Shown here: positions 53,962-64,000 of the stretch, in pieces
Layout of the letters: each line of letters begins with the position of its first letter
Numbering within the stretch: the first letter of the stretch is position 1
From: Paraburkholderia piptadeniae
GTDB lineage: Bacteria > Pseudomonadota > Gammaproteobacteria > Burkholderiales > Burkholderiaceae
Direction: 5' to 3'
Length of the DNA: 64,000 nt
Assembly: GCF_900007165.1 (NCBI RefSeq)
Contig: NZ_CYGY02000031.1
Location: 41,261 to 105,260, forward strand
Notes under the pieces: model-generated
Databases searched by the model: none
Told to the model about the DNA's origin: nothing
The model's input: only the letters and a program-made list of their open reading frames with translations
Position numbers and translations under genes: made by a program

Positions 53962-54903
53962 TCAGTCCTTCAGCGTCAGCGCGAGCACCTTCACCACCAG
54001 TTCCTGGTAGCTGATGCCGACCGCGCGCGCGGCCTTCGGCGGCAGCGAGTGATCGGTCATGCCGGGCGCCGTGTTCACTTCGAGGAAGTACGGATTGCCG
54101 TCGCCGTCCAGCATGAAGTCGGCGCGGCCCCAGTCCGTGCAGCCGAGCACATCGAACGCGCGGCGCGCGAGCTTCTTCAGGCGCGCCTCTTCTTCGGCGG
54201 CGATGCCACACGGGATCAGATATTGTGTGTCGTTGGCGATGTACTTCGCGTGATAGTCGTAGAACTCGCCGGCGGGCACGATGAGAATGACGGGCAAGTC
54301 GAGATCGCCCGCGATGCACGCCGTGTACTCGCCGCCGCCTTCGATGCTCTTCTCGACGACGACGATCTTGTCGAACTTCGCCGCTTCTTCGAGCGCGGGC
54401 GCGAGTGCATCCGCCGTCTTCACCTTGATCACGGCGACGCTCGAGCCTTCGCTCGCGGGCTTCACGAAGAGCGGCAGGCCGAGCTTCGCGACGATGTCCC
54501 GCGCACGCGCGGCGTAGTCGTCGCCGCGCAGCACGGCTTCGAACGGCGGCGTCGGCACGCCGAGCTGCTGCCACACGAGCTTCGTGCGGAACTTGTCGAG
54601 GCCGAGCGCAGAGCCCAGCACGCCGCTGCCCGTGTAGCGGATGCCGTAGAAATCGAGCGCGCCCTGAATCTGGCCGTTCTCGCCGTAGCCGCCATGCAGC
54701 GCGTTGAATGCGCGCACGAAGCCTTCGTCCTTCAACGCGGCCAGCGGCCGCTCGGACGGATCGAACGGATGCGCGTCGACGCCCGCATCACGCAGCCCTT
54801 GCAGCACGAGACGGCCGGAGTTCAGCGACACTTCTCGCTCGGCGGACACGCCGCCCATCAGCACGGCGACCTTGCCGAAAGATTTAGGATCGATACCACT
54901 CAT
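53962..54903 (-). CDS. ddl: D-alanine-D-alanine ligase
   Basis: A 313-residue ATP-grasp enzyme making the D-Ala-D-Ala dipeptide for MurF. Motifs include [20 protein letters not shown] near the N-terminus, the ATP loop [13 protein letters not shown], and [15 protein letters not shown] at the C-terminus. In the dcw cluster this form is usually called ddlB. Its start overlaps the murC stop by 4 bases. Confidence 0.96.
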   Translation of the reverse strand: MSGIDPKSFGKVAVLMGGVSAEREVSLNSGRLVLQGLRDAGVDAHPFDPSERPLAALKDEGFVRAFNALHGGYGENGQIQGALDFYGIRYTGSGVLGSALGLDKFRTKLVWQQLGVPTPPFEAVLRGDDYAARARDIVAKLGLPLFVKPASEGSSVAVIKVKTADALAPALEEAAKFDKIVVVEKSIEGGGEYTACIAGDLDLPVILIVPAGEFYDYHAKYIANDTQYLIPCGIAAEEEARLKKLARRAFDVLGCTDWGRADFMLDGDGNPYFLEVNTAPGMTDHSLPPKAARAVGISYQELVVKVLALTLKD

Positions 54904-56294
54904 TTGACACCTTCGTTTTCCGCGAGCCGGCCCGGCACTGCGCCGATCGAACCCGCACCCATCGTGATCACCACATCGCCGTTGCGCACGATCGCGGCCA
55001 GCGCATCCGGCACTTCATCCACCGTTTCGACAAACACCGGCTCGACTTTCCCCGCGACGCGGATCGCGCGCGCAAGCGAACGGCCGTCCGCTGCGACGAT
55101 GGGCGACTCGCCCGCTGCGTACACTTCCGTCAGCACGAGCGCATCGACCGTCGACAGCACTTTCACGAAATCTTCGAAGCAGTCGCGCGTGCGCGTGAAG
55201 CGGTGCGGCTGGAACGCCAGCACAAGACGCTTCTCGGGAAATGCACCGCGCGCCGCTGCGATCGTCGCGGCCATTTCGACCGGGTGATGGCCGTAGTCGT
55301 CGACGAGCGTGTACGCGCCGCCGCTTGCCACGGGCACTTCGCCGTATCGCTGGAAACGCCGGCCGACGCCGTTGAAATCCGCGAGCGCTCGCTGGATATC
55401 GGCATCTTTCACCTCGAGTTCAGTCGCAATTGCAATTGCGGCCAAAGCGTTTTGCACGTTGTGCATGCCGGGCAGGTTCAGCACGATGTCGATGGGCGGC
55501 GCATCTTCGCGCATCGCCGTGAAATGCATCCGGCCTTCGCGCGCTTCGACGTTGACGGCGCGCACCTGCGCATCGGGCGCGAAGCCGTAGCGGATGATCG
55601 GCTTCGACACGAACGGCAAAATTTCCTTCACGTTCGGATCGTCGACGCACAGCACCGCGATGCCGTAGAACGGCAGCCGATGCGTGAACTCGATGAACGC
55701 CTGCTTGAGCCGCGCGAAATCGTGGCCGTAGGTATCCATGTGATCGGCGTCGATGTTCGTGATGACCTCGATCACCGGGAAGAGGTTCAGGAACGACGCA
55801 TCCGATTCGTCCGCTTCCGCGACGATGAAATCGCCCGTGCCGAGACGCGCGTTCGCGCCCGCGCTGATCAGCCTGCCGCCGATCACGAAGGTCGGATCGA
55901 GCCCGCCTGCCGCGAGCACGCTCGCGACGAGCGAAGTCGTGGTCGTCTTGCCGTGCGTCCCTGCGATCGCGATGCCCTGCTTCAGGCGCATCAGTTCCGC
56001 GAGCATCACCGCGCGCGGCACGATGGGAATGCGGCGATGACGCGCGGCGAGCACCTCGGGGTTGTCACTGCGCACGGCAGTCGACACGACGACAGCGTTC
56101 GCGCCTTCGATGTTCTCCGCGTCATGGCCGATCGCGATGCGCGCGCCGAGCGCGGCAAGCCGCTCCGTCACGGCGTTGCGCGACAGATCCGAGCCGCTCA
56201 CCTGATAGCCGAGATTGACGAGCACTTCGGCGATGCCGCTCATGCCCGCGCCGCCGATCCCGACGAAGTGAATGTGTTTGACGATATGTTTCAT
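54900..56294 (-). CDS. murC: UDP-N-acetylmuramate-L-alanine ligase
   Basis: A 464-residue Mur ligase adding L-Ala to UDP-MurNAc. The N-terminus is [20 protein letters not shown] and the ATP loop is [11 protein letters not shown] near residue 120. I start at 56294, which gives the 4-base overlap with murG; the long open frame beyond is antisense noise. Mpl (5011-6420) is its recycling paralogue. Confidence 0.97.
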   Translation of the reverse strand: MKHIVKHIHFVGIGGAGMSGIAEVLVNLGYQVSGSDLSRNAVTERLAALGARIAIGHDAENIEGANAVVVSTAVRSDNPEVLAARHRRIPIVPRAVMLAELMRLKQGIAIAGTHGKTTTTSLVASVLAAGGLDPTFVIGGRLISAGANARLGTGDFIVAEADESDASFLNLFPVIEVITNIDADHMDTYGHDFARLKQAFIEFTHRLPFYGIAVLCVDDPNVKEILPFVSKPIIRYGFAPDAQVRAVNVEAREGRMHFTAMREDAPPIDIVLNLPGMHNVQNALAAIAIATELEVKDADIQRALADFNGVGRRFQRYGEVPVASGGAYTLVDDYGHHPVEMAATIAAARGAFPEKRLVLAFQPHRFTRTRDCFEDFVKVLSTVDALVLTEVYAAGESPIVAADGRSLARAIRVAGKVEPVFVETVDEVPDALAAIVRNGDVVITMGAGSIGAVPGRLAENEGVK

Positions 56295-57406
56295 TGCTTT
56301 CCTTCCGGGCTCAGGCTCGTTGTCACGCCGGCAACCGTCGCGCAGACCTGCGCGACCTGTTCGGTGGCATCGGGTTTCGCGAGCGAGCGCGAACGCTCCG
56401 CCATGTCCGCGAGCGAGTCCCGCGTCTGGCTGCGCAACCAGTCGGCGAGCTTCTCCGCCGTCAGGTCGCGCTGTTGTACGAGCAGCGCCGCGCCGTGATC
56501 GGCGAGAAACGCTGCGTTGGTTGTCTGGTGATCGTCGACGGCATACGGGAACGGCACGAAGAAAGCCGCCACGCCGACGGCCGCGATCTCCGCGACCGTC
56601 ATCGCGCCCGAACGGCAGATCACGAGATCGGCGTTCGCGTAGGCGCTCGTCATGTCGTCGATGAAGGGCACGAGCTGCACGTCGTCGCCCGCCGCGATGC
56701 CGGCCGCTGCGTAGTTCGCGCGCAATGCGTCGATATGCTTCGCGCCCGCCTGATGCACGACGCGCGGCCGCTCGTTCGGCGCGAGCTGCGCGAGCGCGCG
56801 CGGCACCGTTTCGTTCAATGCCGACGCGCCCAGGCTGCCGCCCACGACCAGCACGTTCAGCGGACCGCTGCGCGCCGCGTAGCGTGCTTTGGGTGCCGGC
56901 GTGCGCGCAAGTTCCGCGCGAATCGGATTTCCCGTCCACTCCGCATGCGGTAACGCGTTCGGGAACGCGACCAGCACGCGCCTCGCGAGCTTCGCGAGCA
57001 CCTTGTTCGCGAGACCCGCGATCGAGTTCTGTTCGTGCAGCACGAGCGGTTTGCCGCTCAACGCCGTCATCACGCCCGCCGGGAACGTGATGTAGCCGCC
57101 CATGCCGAGCACCACGTCAGGCTTCACGCGACGCAGCACCGCGAGACTCTGCATGCATGCGCGCAGCAGATTCACGGGCAGCATCAGCTTGGTCGTGATG
57201 CCCTTGCCGCGCAGGCCGCCGAACTGCACGTACTCCATTGGAATGCCGTGCTTCGGGACGAGCGTCGCTTCCATGCCCGACGGATTGCCGAGCCACACGA
57301 CACGCCAGCCCCACGCCTGCATCAGATGAGCGACGGCCAAGCCCGGGAACACGTGTCCCCCGGTGCCTCCCGCCATCACCATCAGCGTGCGTTGCTGCAT
57401 CGTCAT
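56291..57406 (-). CDS. murG: Undecaprenyl-PP-MurNAc-pentapeptide GlcNAc transferase
   Basis: A 371-residue GT28 glycosyltransferase that converts lipid I to lipid II on the inner face of the membrane. The N-terminal glycine motif [14 protein letters not shown] (14-27) and the second G-rich loop [13 protein letters not shown] are present. Both ends overlap the neighbours (ftsW and murC) by 4 bases, which supports the ATG at 57406. Confidence 0.97.
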   Translation of the reverse strand: MTMQQRTLMVMAGGTGGHVFPGLAVAHLMQAWGWRVVWLGNPSGMEATLVPKHGIPMEYVQFGGLRGKGITTKLMLPVNLLRACMQSLAVLRRVKPDVVLGMGGYITFPAGVMTALSGKPLVLHEQNSIAGLANKVLAKLARRVLVAFPNALPHAEWTGNPIRAELARTPAPKARYAARSGPLNVLVVGGSLGASALNETVPRALAQLAPNERPRVVHQAGAKHIDALRANYAAAGIAAGDDVQLVPFIDDMTSAYANADLVICRSGAMTVAEIAAVGVAAFFVPFPYAVDDHQTTNAAFLADHGAALLVQQRDLTAEKLADWLRSQTRDSLADMAERSRSLAKPDATEQVAQVCATVAGVTTSLSPEGKQ

Positions 57407-58686
57407 ACCTTGCCCCCGCGCATGAGGACCCGGTTCTCGTAGTCAACCCGCATCAGCACCGCCACTGCGATGCAGTTCAGCAAGATGCCCGAGCCGCCGT
57501 AGCTGACGAGCGGCAGCGTGAGACCCTTGGTCGGCAGCAGGCCGAGGTTCACGCCCATGTTGATGAAGGTCTGCGCGCCGAACCAGATGCCGACGCCCTT
57601 CGCGACGAGACCCGCGAACGTGCGGTCGAGCGCGAGCGCCTGGCGGCCGATCTCGAACGAACGGCGCACGATCCAGTAGAACATCAGGATCACGACCAGC
57701 ACGCCGACAAAACCCAGCTCTTCGCCGATCACGGCGAGAATGAAGTCGGTGTGCGCTTCCGGCAGATAGTTGAGCTTCTCGACGCTGCCGCCAAGGCCCA
57801 CGCCGAACCATTCGCCGCGGCCGAATGCGATCAGCGAGTGCGTCAGCTGATAGGCCTTGCCCTGCGCGTAGCGGTCGTCCCACGGATCGAGGTACGCGAA
57901 GATCCGCTCGCGGCGCCACGGCGACGCCCACACGAGCAGCGTGAAAGTGCCCACGGCCGTTGCAACCAGCCCGCCGAAAATCTTGCCGTTCACGCCGCCG
58001 AGAAACAGCAGGCCCATCGCGATCGCCGCGATCACCATGAACGCGCCCATGTCCGGCTCGAGCAGCAGCAGCATGCCGACCACGCCGACGGCAAAGCCCA
58101 TCGGCAGGAAACCTTTCGCGAAACTGTGCATGTATTCCTGCTTGCGCACCGTGTAGTTCGCCGCGTAGATCGTCACGGCGAGCTTCATGATTTCCGACGG
58201 CTGCATGTTCGTGATGCCGAGGGGAATCCAGCGGCGCGCACCGTTCACGCCCTTGCCGATGTGCGGAATCAGCACGATCACGAGCGCGACGAGCGCGATC
58301 AGGAAGAGCTTCGGCGCGTACTTGTCCCACGTCGAAATGGGCACACGGAACGCGATCACGCCCGCGATCGTGCCCATGCCGACGAAGATGACCTGGCGCA
58401 TCAGGAATGCGTAGTCGTGATACGACGCGTACTTCGGCGAATCGGGCATCGCGATCGACGCCGAGTACACCATCACGATGCCGAGCCCCAACAACGCAAC
58501 GACGACCCACACGAGCGAATGGTCATAGTCGAGCATCCGCGAGCGCAGCGGACGCACGCCGTTGACGGCGCTCGACAGTCCGCCCGTGCGCGACGTGCGT
58601 TCCGACACAGCTGCGCCGCCTGGCTGGCCCGCTATGGAGCCGCGCTGCTTGCCGAGTTGCGAACCGAAACGTTCCGACCAGCTCAT
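57403..58686 (-). CDS. ftsW: Septal glycan polymerase FtsW (SEDS family)
   Basis: A 427-residue polytopic protein with about ten helices, which polymerises lipid II at the septum with FtsI. A cytoplasmic N-terminal extension of about 45 residues ([17 protein letters not shown]) precedes the first helix ([20 protein letters not shown]). The family motif GARRWIPLG and the C-terminal [19 protein letters not shown] are intact. The start at 58686 overlaps the murD stop by 4 bases. Confidence 0.96.
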   Translation of the reverse strand: MSWSERFGSQLGKQRGSIAGQPGGAAVSERTSRTGGLSSAVNGVRPLRSRMLDYDHSLVWVVVALLGLGIVMVYSASIAMPDSPKYASYHDYAFLMRQVIFVGMGTIAGVIAFRVPISTWDKYAPKLFLIALVALVIVLIPHIGKGVNGARRWIPLGITNMQPSEIMKLAVTIYAANYTVRKQEYMHSFAKGFLPMGFAVGVVGMLLLLEPDMGAFMVIAAIAMGLLFLGGVNGKIFGGLVATAVGTFTLLVWASPWRRERIFAYLDPWDDRYAQGKAYQLTHSLIAFGRGEWFGVGLGGSVEKLNYLPEAHTDFILAVIGEELGFVGVLVVILMFYWIVRRSFEIGRQALALDRTFAGLVAKGVGIWFGAQTFINMGVNLGLLPTKGLTLPLVSYGGSGILLNCIAVAVLMRVDYENRVLMRGGKV

Positions 58687-60197
58687 ATCATCGTCCCCCG
58701 TTCGGCAGCGATGTCTTCGACCGCGCTGCGGAACACCGCGGCGCGATGCGCGTAACCCTTGAACATGTCGAAGCTGGCGCAGGCAGGCGACAGCAGCACG
58801 GCGTCGCCCGGTTCCGCGATGGCGGTGGCTGCGCGCGTCGCTTCTTCGAGCGTCGCGTGGTCGGTCATCGCGATGCCCGTATGCGCAAGCGCGGCGCGAA
58901 TTTGCGGCGCGTCGCGGCCGATCAGCATCACGGCGCGGCACCAGCGCGTCACGGGCTCGGCAAGCGGCTCGAAGGCCTGGCCCTTGCCGTCGCCGCCCGC
59001 GATCAGCACGACGCGCTGCGCGAGCCCGTCGAGCGCCGCAACCGTCGCGCCGACATTCGTGCCCTTGCTGTCGTCGACATAATCGACGCCGTCGATCGAC
59101 GCGATCAGCTCTACGCGATGCGGCTCGCCGCGATACTCGCGCAAGCCGTGCAGCAGCGGCGCGCCGGGCAGGCCGATGGCGCGCGCGAGCGCGAATGCGG
59201 CGAGCGCATTCGTCGCGTTGTGCAGGCCACGGATGCGCAACGCGTCAGCCGGCATCAGGCGCTTCAACGCGATATCCGGCGGCGTCGCGGATTCGCTCTT
59301 GCGACGGCGTGTCGGCGTGGGTTCGTCGGTCGCGTCGCGGTCCTGCGCCTCGACGAGCCAGATCATGCCGCTGTCGCGCAGCAGACCCAGGTCGCCGTCG
59401 CGCAAAGGCTCCGTGACGCCGAACGTCACCACCTGCGCGCCGTTCTGCTCGGATGGCGCGAGCGCCATCACGCGCGCGTCGTCGCGATTGAGCACGCGCA
59501 CCGTGTTCTTGCCGAAAATCTTGCCCTTCGCCGCCGCGTACGCATCGAGGCCGCCGTGCCAGTCCAGATGATCCTGCGTGATGTTCAGGATCACGGCCGC
59601 GTCCGGCTCGAACGTGTGCGCCGTCTCAAGCTGGAAGCTCGACAGTTCGAGCACCCACACGTCGGGCAACGCGGTGTTGTCGATGGCTTCCGTGAGCTTG
59701 TCGAGCGCAGCCGGGCTGATGTTGCCCGCGACCGCGACCTTCTTGCCCGCGCGTTCGCACAACAGGCCCGTCAGGCTCGTCGTGGTGGTCTTGCCGTTCG
59801 TCCCGGTGATCGCGATTACCTTCGGCGCGTAGCCGCTTTCGCCGAGCGTTCTCAATGCCTGCGCGAAAAATTCGAGCTCGCCCCACACAGGGATGCCGCG
59901 CTCGCGCGCCGCTGCGATCAGCGGCACGAGATCGGCGGCGAGCGGCGACAGGCCCGGACTGATCGCGACCAGCTCGACGCCTTCCAGCAGCACGGGAGAA
60001 AACGGCCCGCCGACGAAATCGCCAGCGATGCCGTGCGCCTCGAGCGCGGACAGGTTCGGCGGCACTTCGCGCGTGTCGGCGATGCGCAGGCGGCAGCCAT
60101 GCCGCGCGCACCAGCGCGCCATCGCGAGGCCCGATTCGCCGAGCCCCAGCACGAGCACCATCGGCTTTTGCCGATCCCGAAACTTCTCGCCAAACAT
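58683..60197 (-). CDS. murD: UDP-MurNAc-L-alanine-D-glutamate ligase
   Basis: A 504-residue Mur ligase adding D-Glu. The ATP loop is [11 protein letters not shown] (about 130) and the C-terminal domain has [11 protein letters not shown]. It is about 65 residues longer than E. coli MurD; part of this is a charged insertion near residues 285-320 ([20 protein letters not shown]), probably a disordered loop. ftsW follows with a 4-base overlap and mraY lies 36 bases upstream. Confidence 0.96.
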   Translation of the reverse strand: MFGEKFRDRQKPMVLVLGLGESGLAMARWCARHGCRLRIADTREVPPNLSALEAHGIAGDFVGGPFSPVLLEGVELVAISPGLSPLAADLVPLIAAARERGIPVWGELEFFAQALRTLGESGYAPKVIAITGTNGKTTTTSLTGLLCERAGKKVAVAGNISPAALDKLTEAIDNTALPDVWVLELSSFQLETAHTFEPDAAVILNITQDHLDWHGGLDAYAAAKGKIFGKNTVRVLNRDDARVMALAPSEQNGAQVVTFGVTEPLRDGDLGLLRDSGMIWLVEAQDRDATDEPTPTRRRKSESATPPDIALKRLMPADALRIRGLHNATNALAAFALARAIGLPGAPLLHGLREYRGEPHRVELIASIDGVDYVDDSKGTNVGATVAALDGLAQRVVLIAGGDGKGQAFEPLAEPVTRWCRAVMLIGRDAPQIRAALAHTGIAMTDHATLEEATRAATAIAEPGDAVLLSPACASFDMFKGYAHRAAVFRSAVEDIAAERGTMI

Positions 60198-60233
60198 CGA
60201 CTGCTTCCCCTTGATTGCGACTTTGAATGCTGC

Positions 60234-61403
60234 TTAACGCAGCTTGAGCGTGGACAAACCGAACAGGCACAACATCAGCGTGATGATCCAGAAACGCACC
60301 ACGACTTGCGTCTCTTTCCAGCCCGACAATTCGAAGTGGTGATGCAGCGGCGCCATCTTGAAGATGCGGCGGCCTTCACCGAAACGTGCCTTCGTGAACT
60401 TGAACCACGTGACCTGCAACATCACCGACACCGTCTCGGCGACGAAAATCCCGCCCATGATGAAGAGCACGATTTCCTGGCGCACGATCACCGCGATCGT
60501 GCCGAGCGCGCCGCCGAGCGCGAGCGCGCCGACGTCGCCCATGAACACCTGTGCCGGGTGCGTGTTGAACCAGAGGAACGCGAGCCCTGCCCCGCCCATC
60601 GCCGAGCAGAAGATCAGCATTTCGCCCGCGCCCGCGATGTGCGGGAACAGCAGGTATTTCGAATAGACCGCGCTGCCCATCACATACGCGAACACGCCGA
60701 GCGACGAGCCGACCAGCACGACGGGCATGATCACGAGGCCGTCGAGGCCATCGGTGAGATTCACCGCGTTGCTCGAACCGACGATCACGAAGTACGTGAG
60801 CGCGATAAAGCCCCACACGCCGAGCGGATAGGTCATCGACTTGAGGAACGGCAGCAGCAGGTCGGCGCGCGCGGGGAGGCCCATCGACAGGCCGCTGCGC
60901 ACCCATGCCATGAACAGATCGAACACGCGCACGTTGCTCGCTTCCGACACGCTGAACGCGAGATACACGGCCGCGAAGAGACCGATCACCGACTGCCAGA
61001 AATACTTTTCGCGCGACGACATTCCGCGCGGGTCCTTGTAGACGACCTTCCGATAGTCGTCGACCCAGCCGATCACGCCGAAGCCGAACGTGACGAGCAT
61101 CACGATCCAGATGAAGCGGTTGGTCAGATCGGCCCACAGCAGCGTCGACACGGCGATGCCGATCAGGATCAGCACGCCGCCCATCGTCGGCGTGCCGGAT
61201 TTCACGAGGTGCGTTTGCGGGCCGTCCTTGCGCACGGCCTGGCCGACCTTCATCGCCGTCAGCTTGCGGATCACCCACGGGCCGCAGACGAGCCCGATCA
61301 GCAGCGCGGTGATCGTCGCCGCGACAGCACGAAACGTCAGATAACTGAACACGCGCAAAAAGCCGACGTCGTTCTGCAGCCATTGCGCCAGCGCCAGTAG
61401 CAT
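60234..61403 (-). CDS. mraY: Phospho-MurNAc-pentapeptide translocase
   Basis: A 389-residue polytopic enzyme making lipid I. Ten helices are predicted; the aspartates in [10 protein letters not shown] and NLTDGLDGL and the HHHFE motif ([14 protein letters not shown]) are the known catalytic elements. I start at 61403 ([20 protein letters not shown]), giving the usual length. It follows murF by 17 bases. Confidence 0.97.
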   Translation of the reverse strand: MLLALAQWLQNDVGFLRVFSYLTFRAVAATITALLIGLVCGPWVIRKLTAMKVGQAVRKDGPQTHLVKSGTPTMGGVLILIGIAVSTLLWADLTNRFIWIVMLVTFGFGVIGWVDDYRKVVYKDPRGMSSREKYFWQSVIGLFAAVYLAFSVSEASNVRVFDLFMAWVRSGLSMGLPARADLLLPFLKSMTYPLGVWGFIALTYFVIVGSSNAVNLTDGLDGLVIMPVVLVGSSLGVFAYVMGSAVYSKYLLFPHIAGAGEMLIFCSAMGGAGLAFLWFNTHPAQVFMGDVGALALGGALGTIAVIVRQEIVLFIMGGIFVAETVSVMLQVTWFKFTKARFGEGRRIFKMAPLHHHFELSGWKETQVVVRFWIITLMLCLFGLSTLKLR

Positions 61404-61420
61404 GCTTCTGTCCTTCTCTT

Positions 61421-62848
61421 TCAGTGTGCGCCGGGCGCCGTGCCCGGTGCGGGTTGTGGACTCGTAACGGCGTCCACCACGCGTTCCATTTTCATGAAGC
61501 GCGAGCCTTTCACGAGATACGTCGCAGCCGCGCCATGACCGGTCTGCTGCAATTGCGCGACGAGCGCATGCACATCGTCGAAATGCTTTGCTTCGCTGCC
61601 GTATGCGGCGCACGCGTCGCGCGACGCATCGCCCAACGCGTACAGCGCATCGATGCCGCGCGCCTTCGCATATGCGCCGACTTCGCGATGAAATTCCGGG
61701 CCGTTGTCGCCGACTTCGCCCATGTCGCCCATCACCAGCACGCGCGGCGACGGACGCGCGGCCAGCACGTCGATTGCGGCGATCATCGAATCGGGATTCG
61801 CGTTGTACGTGTCGTCGATCACGGTCGCGCCCGCCATCGCGCCGAGCACCGCGCGCTTCACCTGCAGGCGGCCCTTCACCGCGCCAAACGCTTCGAGACC
61901 GCGCTTGATCGCATCGAGCGCGACACCTGATGCGAGCGCCGCCGCCGTCGCCGCCAGTGCGTTGTGCGCGTTGTGCGCGCCGAGCACTTGCAGCGTGACG
62001 TCGACGTGGCCTTCGGGCGTATCGATGCTCAGCTGATTGCCGTCGAGCGTTCCCTGAACGGCTGCCTGCGTCGTGCGCTCCGTCGTGTTCAGCGCGAAAT
62101 CGATGATGCGGCTGCCCGTCGCCGCGACGCGCCAGATGCTGGCGTAGGCGTCGTTGGCCGGAAACACGGCGACGCCTTCGGCTTTAAGCGCGTGAATCAC
62201 GGCTGCGTGTTCGAGCGCGACGGCCTCGACGGTCGCCATGAACTCCTGATGCTCGCGCTGCGCGTTATTGACGACAGCGACGGTCGGCTCGGCGATCTTG
62301 CCGAGCAGCGCCGTTTCGCCAGGATGATTCATGCCGAGTTCGACCACGGCGAGCTTGTGGGCTTCGCTCAAACGGAACAGCGTCAACGGCAAGCCGACGT
62401 CGTTGTTGAAATTGCCCGCCGTCGCGAGACGCGACGATTCGCCTACGGCCGCGGCGAAGATCGACGAGATCATTTCCTTGACCGTCGTCTTGCCGTTGCT
62501 GCCCGTCACCGCGACGAGCGGCATCGCAAAGCGACGGCGCCAACCGTTCGCGAGCGCGCCCAACGCCGTGCGCGTGTCGCCCGGCACGCGCAACGCGGGT
62601 ACGCTGAAGTTGTCCGGCGTGCGCGTGACGAGGACCGCGCTCACGTTGCGCGCGGCAACGTCCGCGAGAAAGTCGTGCGCGTCGAAGCGATCACCCTTCA
62701 GCGCGACGAACAGGTCGCCGGGACCGCACGTGCGGCTGTCCGTCGAGATGCCGTCGAACGAAACCGATTCGTCACCCGTCACCGTTGCGCCCGGAATGAC
62801 GGCAGCGGCTTCACGCAGCGAGAACATCGCGTCACCTCGCCGAGTCAT
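61421..62848 (-). CDS. murF: UDP-MurNAc-tripeptide-D-Ala-D-Ala ligase
   Basis: A 475-residue Mur ligase that adds D-Ala-D-Ala. The ATP loop is [11 protein letters not shown]. Two starts are possible: 62848 ([14 protein letters not shown]), with GGAGG upstream and a 4-base overlap with murE like the other junctions in this cluster, or 62827 ([14 protein letters not shown]), with its own GAGG. I prefer the first. The open frame further upstream belongs to a shadow of murE. Confidence 0.94.
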   Translation of the reverse strand: MTRRGDAMFSLREAAAVIPGATVTGDESVSFDGISTDSRTCGPGDLFVALKGDRFDAHDFLADVAARNVSAVLVTRTPDNFSVPALRVPGDTRTALGALANGWRRRFAMPLVAVTGSNGKTTVKEMISSIFAAAVGESSRLATAGNFNNDVGLPLTLFRLSEAHKLAVVELGMNHPGETALLGKIAEPTVAVVNNAQREHQEFMATVEAVALEHAAVIHALKAEGVAVFPANDAYASIWRVAATGSRIIDFALNTTERTTQAAVQGTLDGNQLSIDTPEGHVDVTLQVLGAHNAHNALAATAAALASGVALDAIKRGLEAFGAVKGRLQVKRAVLGAMAGATVIDDTYNANPDSMIAAIDVLAARPSPRVLVMGDMGEVGDNGPEFHREVGAYAKARGIDALYALGDASRDACAAYGSEAKHFDDVHALVAQLQQTGHGAAATYLVKGSRFMKMERVVDAVTSPQPAPGTAPGAH

Positions 62849-64000
62849 TCGCCACCTCCACGTCCGTGCGTCGCGCGGGCCGCGAGCGCGAGCCGTGCGT
62901 GATCCTGATCCGAGAACGCGCGCTTCTTGCCCATGATTTCCTGCGTCGATTCGTGACCCTTGCCCGCCAGCACGACAACGTCTTCGCGAGCGGCGCACCG
63001 CACCGCCTGCAAGATCGCGCTCGCGCGGTCTTCGATGCGGCGTGCCTTCGAGTCGTCCTTCATGCCGGCCGCGATCAGGTCGATGATTTTTTGCGGATCT
63101 TCGCTGCGCGGGTTGTCGCTCGTCACGACGACAGCGTCGGCACAGCGCTCCGCGATTGCGCCCATCAGCGGACGCTTCGTCGCGTCGCGATCGCCGCCGC
63201 AGCCGAACATGCAGATCAGCTTGCCGCCGCGCGCATCGGCAATCGGACGCAATGCGGTCAGCGTTTTCTCGAGCGCATCCGGCGTGTGCGCATAGTCGAT
63301 CACGACGAGCGGTTCGTCGTTCTGCAAACGGCCGCCAAGGCGCTCCATCCGGCCGTTCACCGATTCGAGCTTTGCGAGTTGCGCAACGGCCGCATCGAAC
63401 GGCACGTCGGACGCGAGCAGCGCGCCGAGCACGCCGAGCAGGTTGCTCACGTTGAACGCGCCGAGCGTGTTGACCTCGATCTCCGTGTCGTCCCAATCCG
63501 ATGCGAGATGAAATGCCGTGCCCGTCGCCGTTGCGCGCACGTTCGACGCGACGATCCAGGCATCGGCCTGCACGTCGGCGTGCTGCTCGAGCGCGTAAGC
63601 GATCGTCTTCGCGTGGCCCTTCGTGCTCGCGATCATGCGGCGGCCCGCTTCGTCGTCGGCGTTGATGACGGCGGCCTTCAGCTCCGGCCATGCGAAAAGA
63701 CGCGCCTTCGCCGCTTCGTACGCTTCGAAGGTGCCGTGATAGTCGAGGTGGTCCTGCGTCAGATTCGTGAACACGCCGACGCTGAACGCCGTGCCGTTCA
63801 CACGGCCCTGATGCAGCGCGTGCGACGAAACTTCCATCGCGACGCCTTTCGCGCCCGCGGCGCGCAACTGCGCGAGGCTGCGCTGCAATTGCGGTGCATC
63901 GGGCGTCGTGAAGCCGGTGTGCACGAGGTGGCCCGGCATCCCGCTGCCGAGCGTGCCGATGATCGCGCACGGTTCGCCGAGCGCCGTCAGCGCCGCCGCA
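62845..64000 (-). CDS. murE: UDP-MurNAc-dipeptide:meso-DAP ligase, C-terminal part (cut by right edge)
   Basis: The C-terminal 385 residues of MurE; the gene continues beyond the window. The visible part starts just after where the ATP loop should be (AALTALGEPCAIIGTLGSG). It carries the nucleotide site NLTQDHLDYHGT and, near the C-terminus, TSDNPRSEDP, whose DNPR sequence marks meso-diaminopimelate specificity. It is not broken: an internal ATG at 63939 is not the true start. It overlaps murF by 4 bases. Confidence 0.95.
   Translation of the reverse strand, partial: AAALTALGEPCAIIGTLGSGMPGHLVHTGFTTPDAPQLQRSLAQLRAAGAKGVAMEVSSHALHQGRVNGTAFSVGVFTNLTQDHLDYHGTFEAYEAAKARLFAWPELKAAVINADDEAGRRMIASTKGHAKTIAYALEQHADVQADAWIVASNVRATATGTAFHLASDWDDTEIEVNTLGAFNVSNLLGVLGALLASDVPFDAAVAQLAKLESVNGRMERLGGRLQNDEPLVVIDYAHTPDALEKTLTALRPIADARGGKLICMFGCGGDRDATKRPLMGAIAERCADAVVVTSDNPRSEDPQKIIDLIAAGMKDDSKARRIEDRASAILQAVRCAAREDVVVLAGKGHESTQEIMGKKRAFSDQDHARLALAARATHGRGGGE

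Noticed and set aside
52471-55287. Very long plus-strand open frame (938 codons) antisense to ftsA-ftsQ-ddl-murC
   Set aside because: Its composition is Arg/His/Ala-rich with no motifs, and it exactly shadows four well-supported genes; long antisense frames are a known effect of high GC at third positions.
58746-61400. 884-codon plus-strand frame antisense to murD and mraY
   Set aside because: Same explanation; no ribosome site or domain, and the minus-strand genes are certain.

Overview
The window is about 64 kb of GC-rich core chromosome from a betaproteobacterium, almost certainly Burkholderia in the broad sense (Burkholderia, Paraburkholderia or Caballeronia). The grounds are gene order (dcw cluster followed by a peroxiredoxin gene, lpxC, dciA, secA, argJ, a DUF815 ATPase, mutT, yacG, zapD, coaE, pilD), a lysine/alanine histone H1-like gene, RppH with a long tail, and very long antisense open frames caused by strong GC3 bias. 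I see no insertion sequence, prophage, CRISPR array, integron or genomic island. Nearly every gene is intact and recognisable.

Layout. 1-9000: a gene start cut by the left edge, then mtgA, aroE and an RNB-domain nuclease (minus); mpl with a YqiA-type hydrolase (minus); divergently an uncharacterised 216-residue protein, a TlpA-like thioredoxin and aroQ. 8.5-16 kb: accB-accC-prmA, a zinc-ribbon DUF3426 protein, tpx, a PfkB kinase and a glycine-zipper lipoprotein (plus). 16-22.5 kb: the histone-like gene and the class I ribonucleotide reductase genes nrdA and nrdB (minus), with a pair of NrdR boxes upstream of nrdA. 22.5-35 kb: ampD, a PP0621 protein, a CcsA-like membrane protein, ffh, a purine phosphoribosyltransferase, marC-like, proS, rppH, a CNP1-like lipoprotein, proB, obgE, rpmA, rplU, ispB and one tRNA-Pro(CGG). 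35-42 kb: a CorC-like protein, a three-gene pilus/secretion core (E-F-prepilin peptidase), coaE, zapD and yacG. 42-64 kb, mostly minus: mutT, DUF815 ATPase, argJ, secA, dciA (plus), lpxC, peroxiredoxin, then ftsZ-ftsA-ftsQ-ddl-murC-murG-ftsW-murD-mraY-murF-murE, with murE cut by the right edge.

How the genes work together. The dominant theme is the cell envelope: cytoplasmic muropeptide synthesis (murC-F, ddl, mraY, murG), glycan polymerisation (mtgA, ftsW), recycling (mpl, ampD), the undecaprenyl/quinone side chain (ispB), lipid A (lpxC), export (secA, ffh) and the divisome (ftsZ, ftsA, ftsQ, zapD). Ten neighbouring gene pairs share a 4-base ATGA stop/start overlap, so translational coupling is widespread.

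I found no convincing new multi-gene system. The observations most worth a second look are an uncharacterised protein with a degenerate nucleotidyltransferase-like motif (6637-7287), a compound palindrome placed on a predicted promoter (353-396), helically phased NrdR boxes with a long nrdA leader, a 726-base nrdA-nrdB gap without a credible gene, inverted repeats in the lpxC and secA leaders, and in-frame tandem repeats in the zinc-ribbon and histone-like genes.
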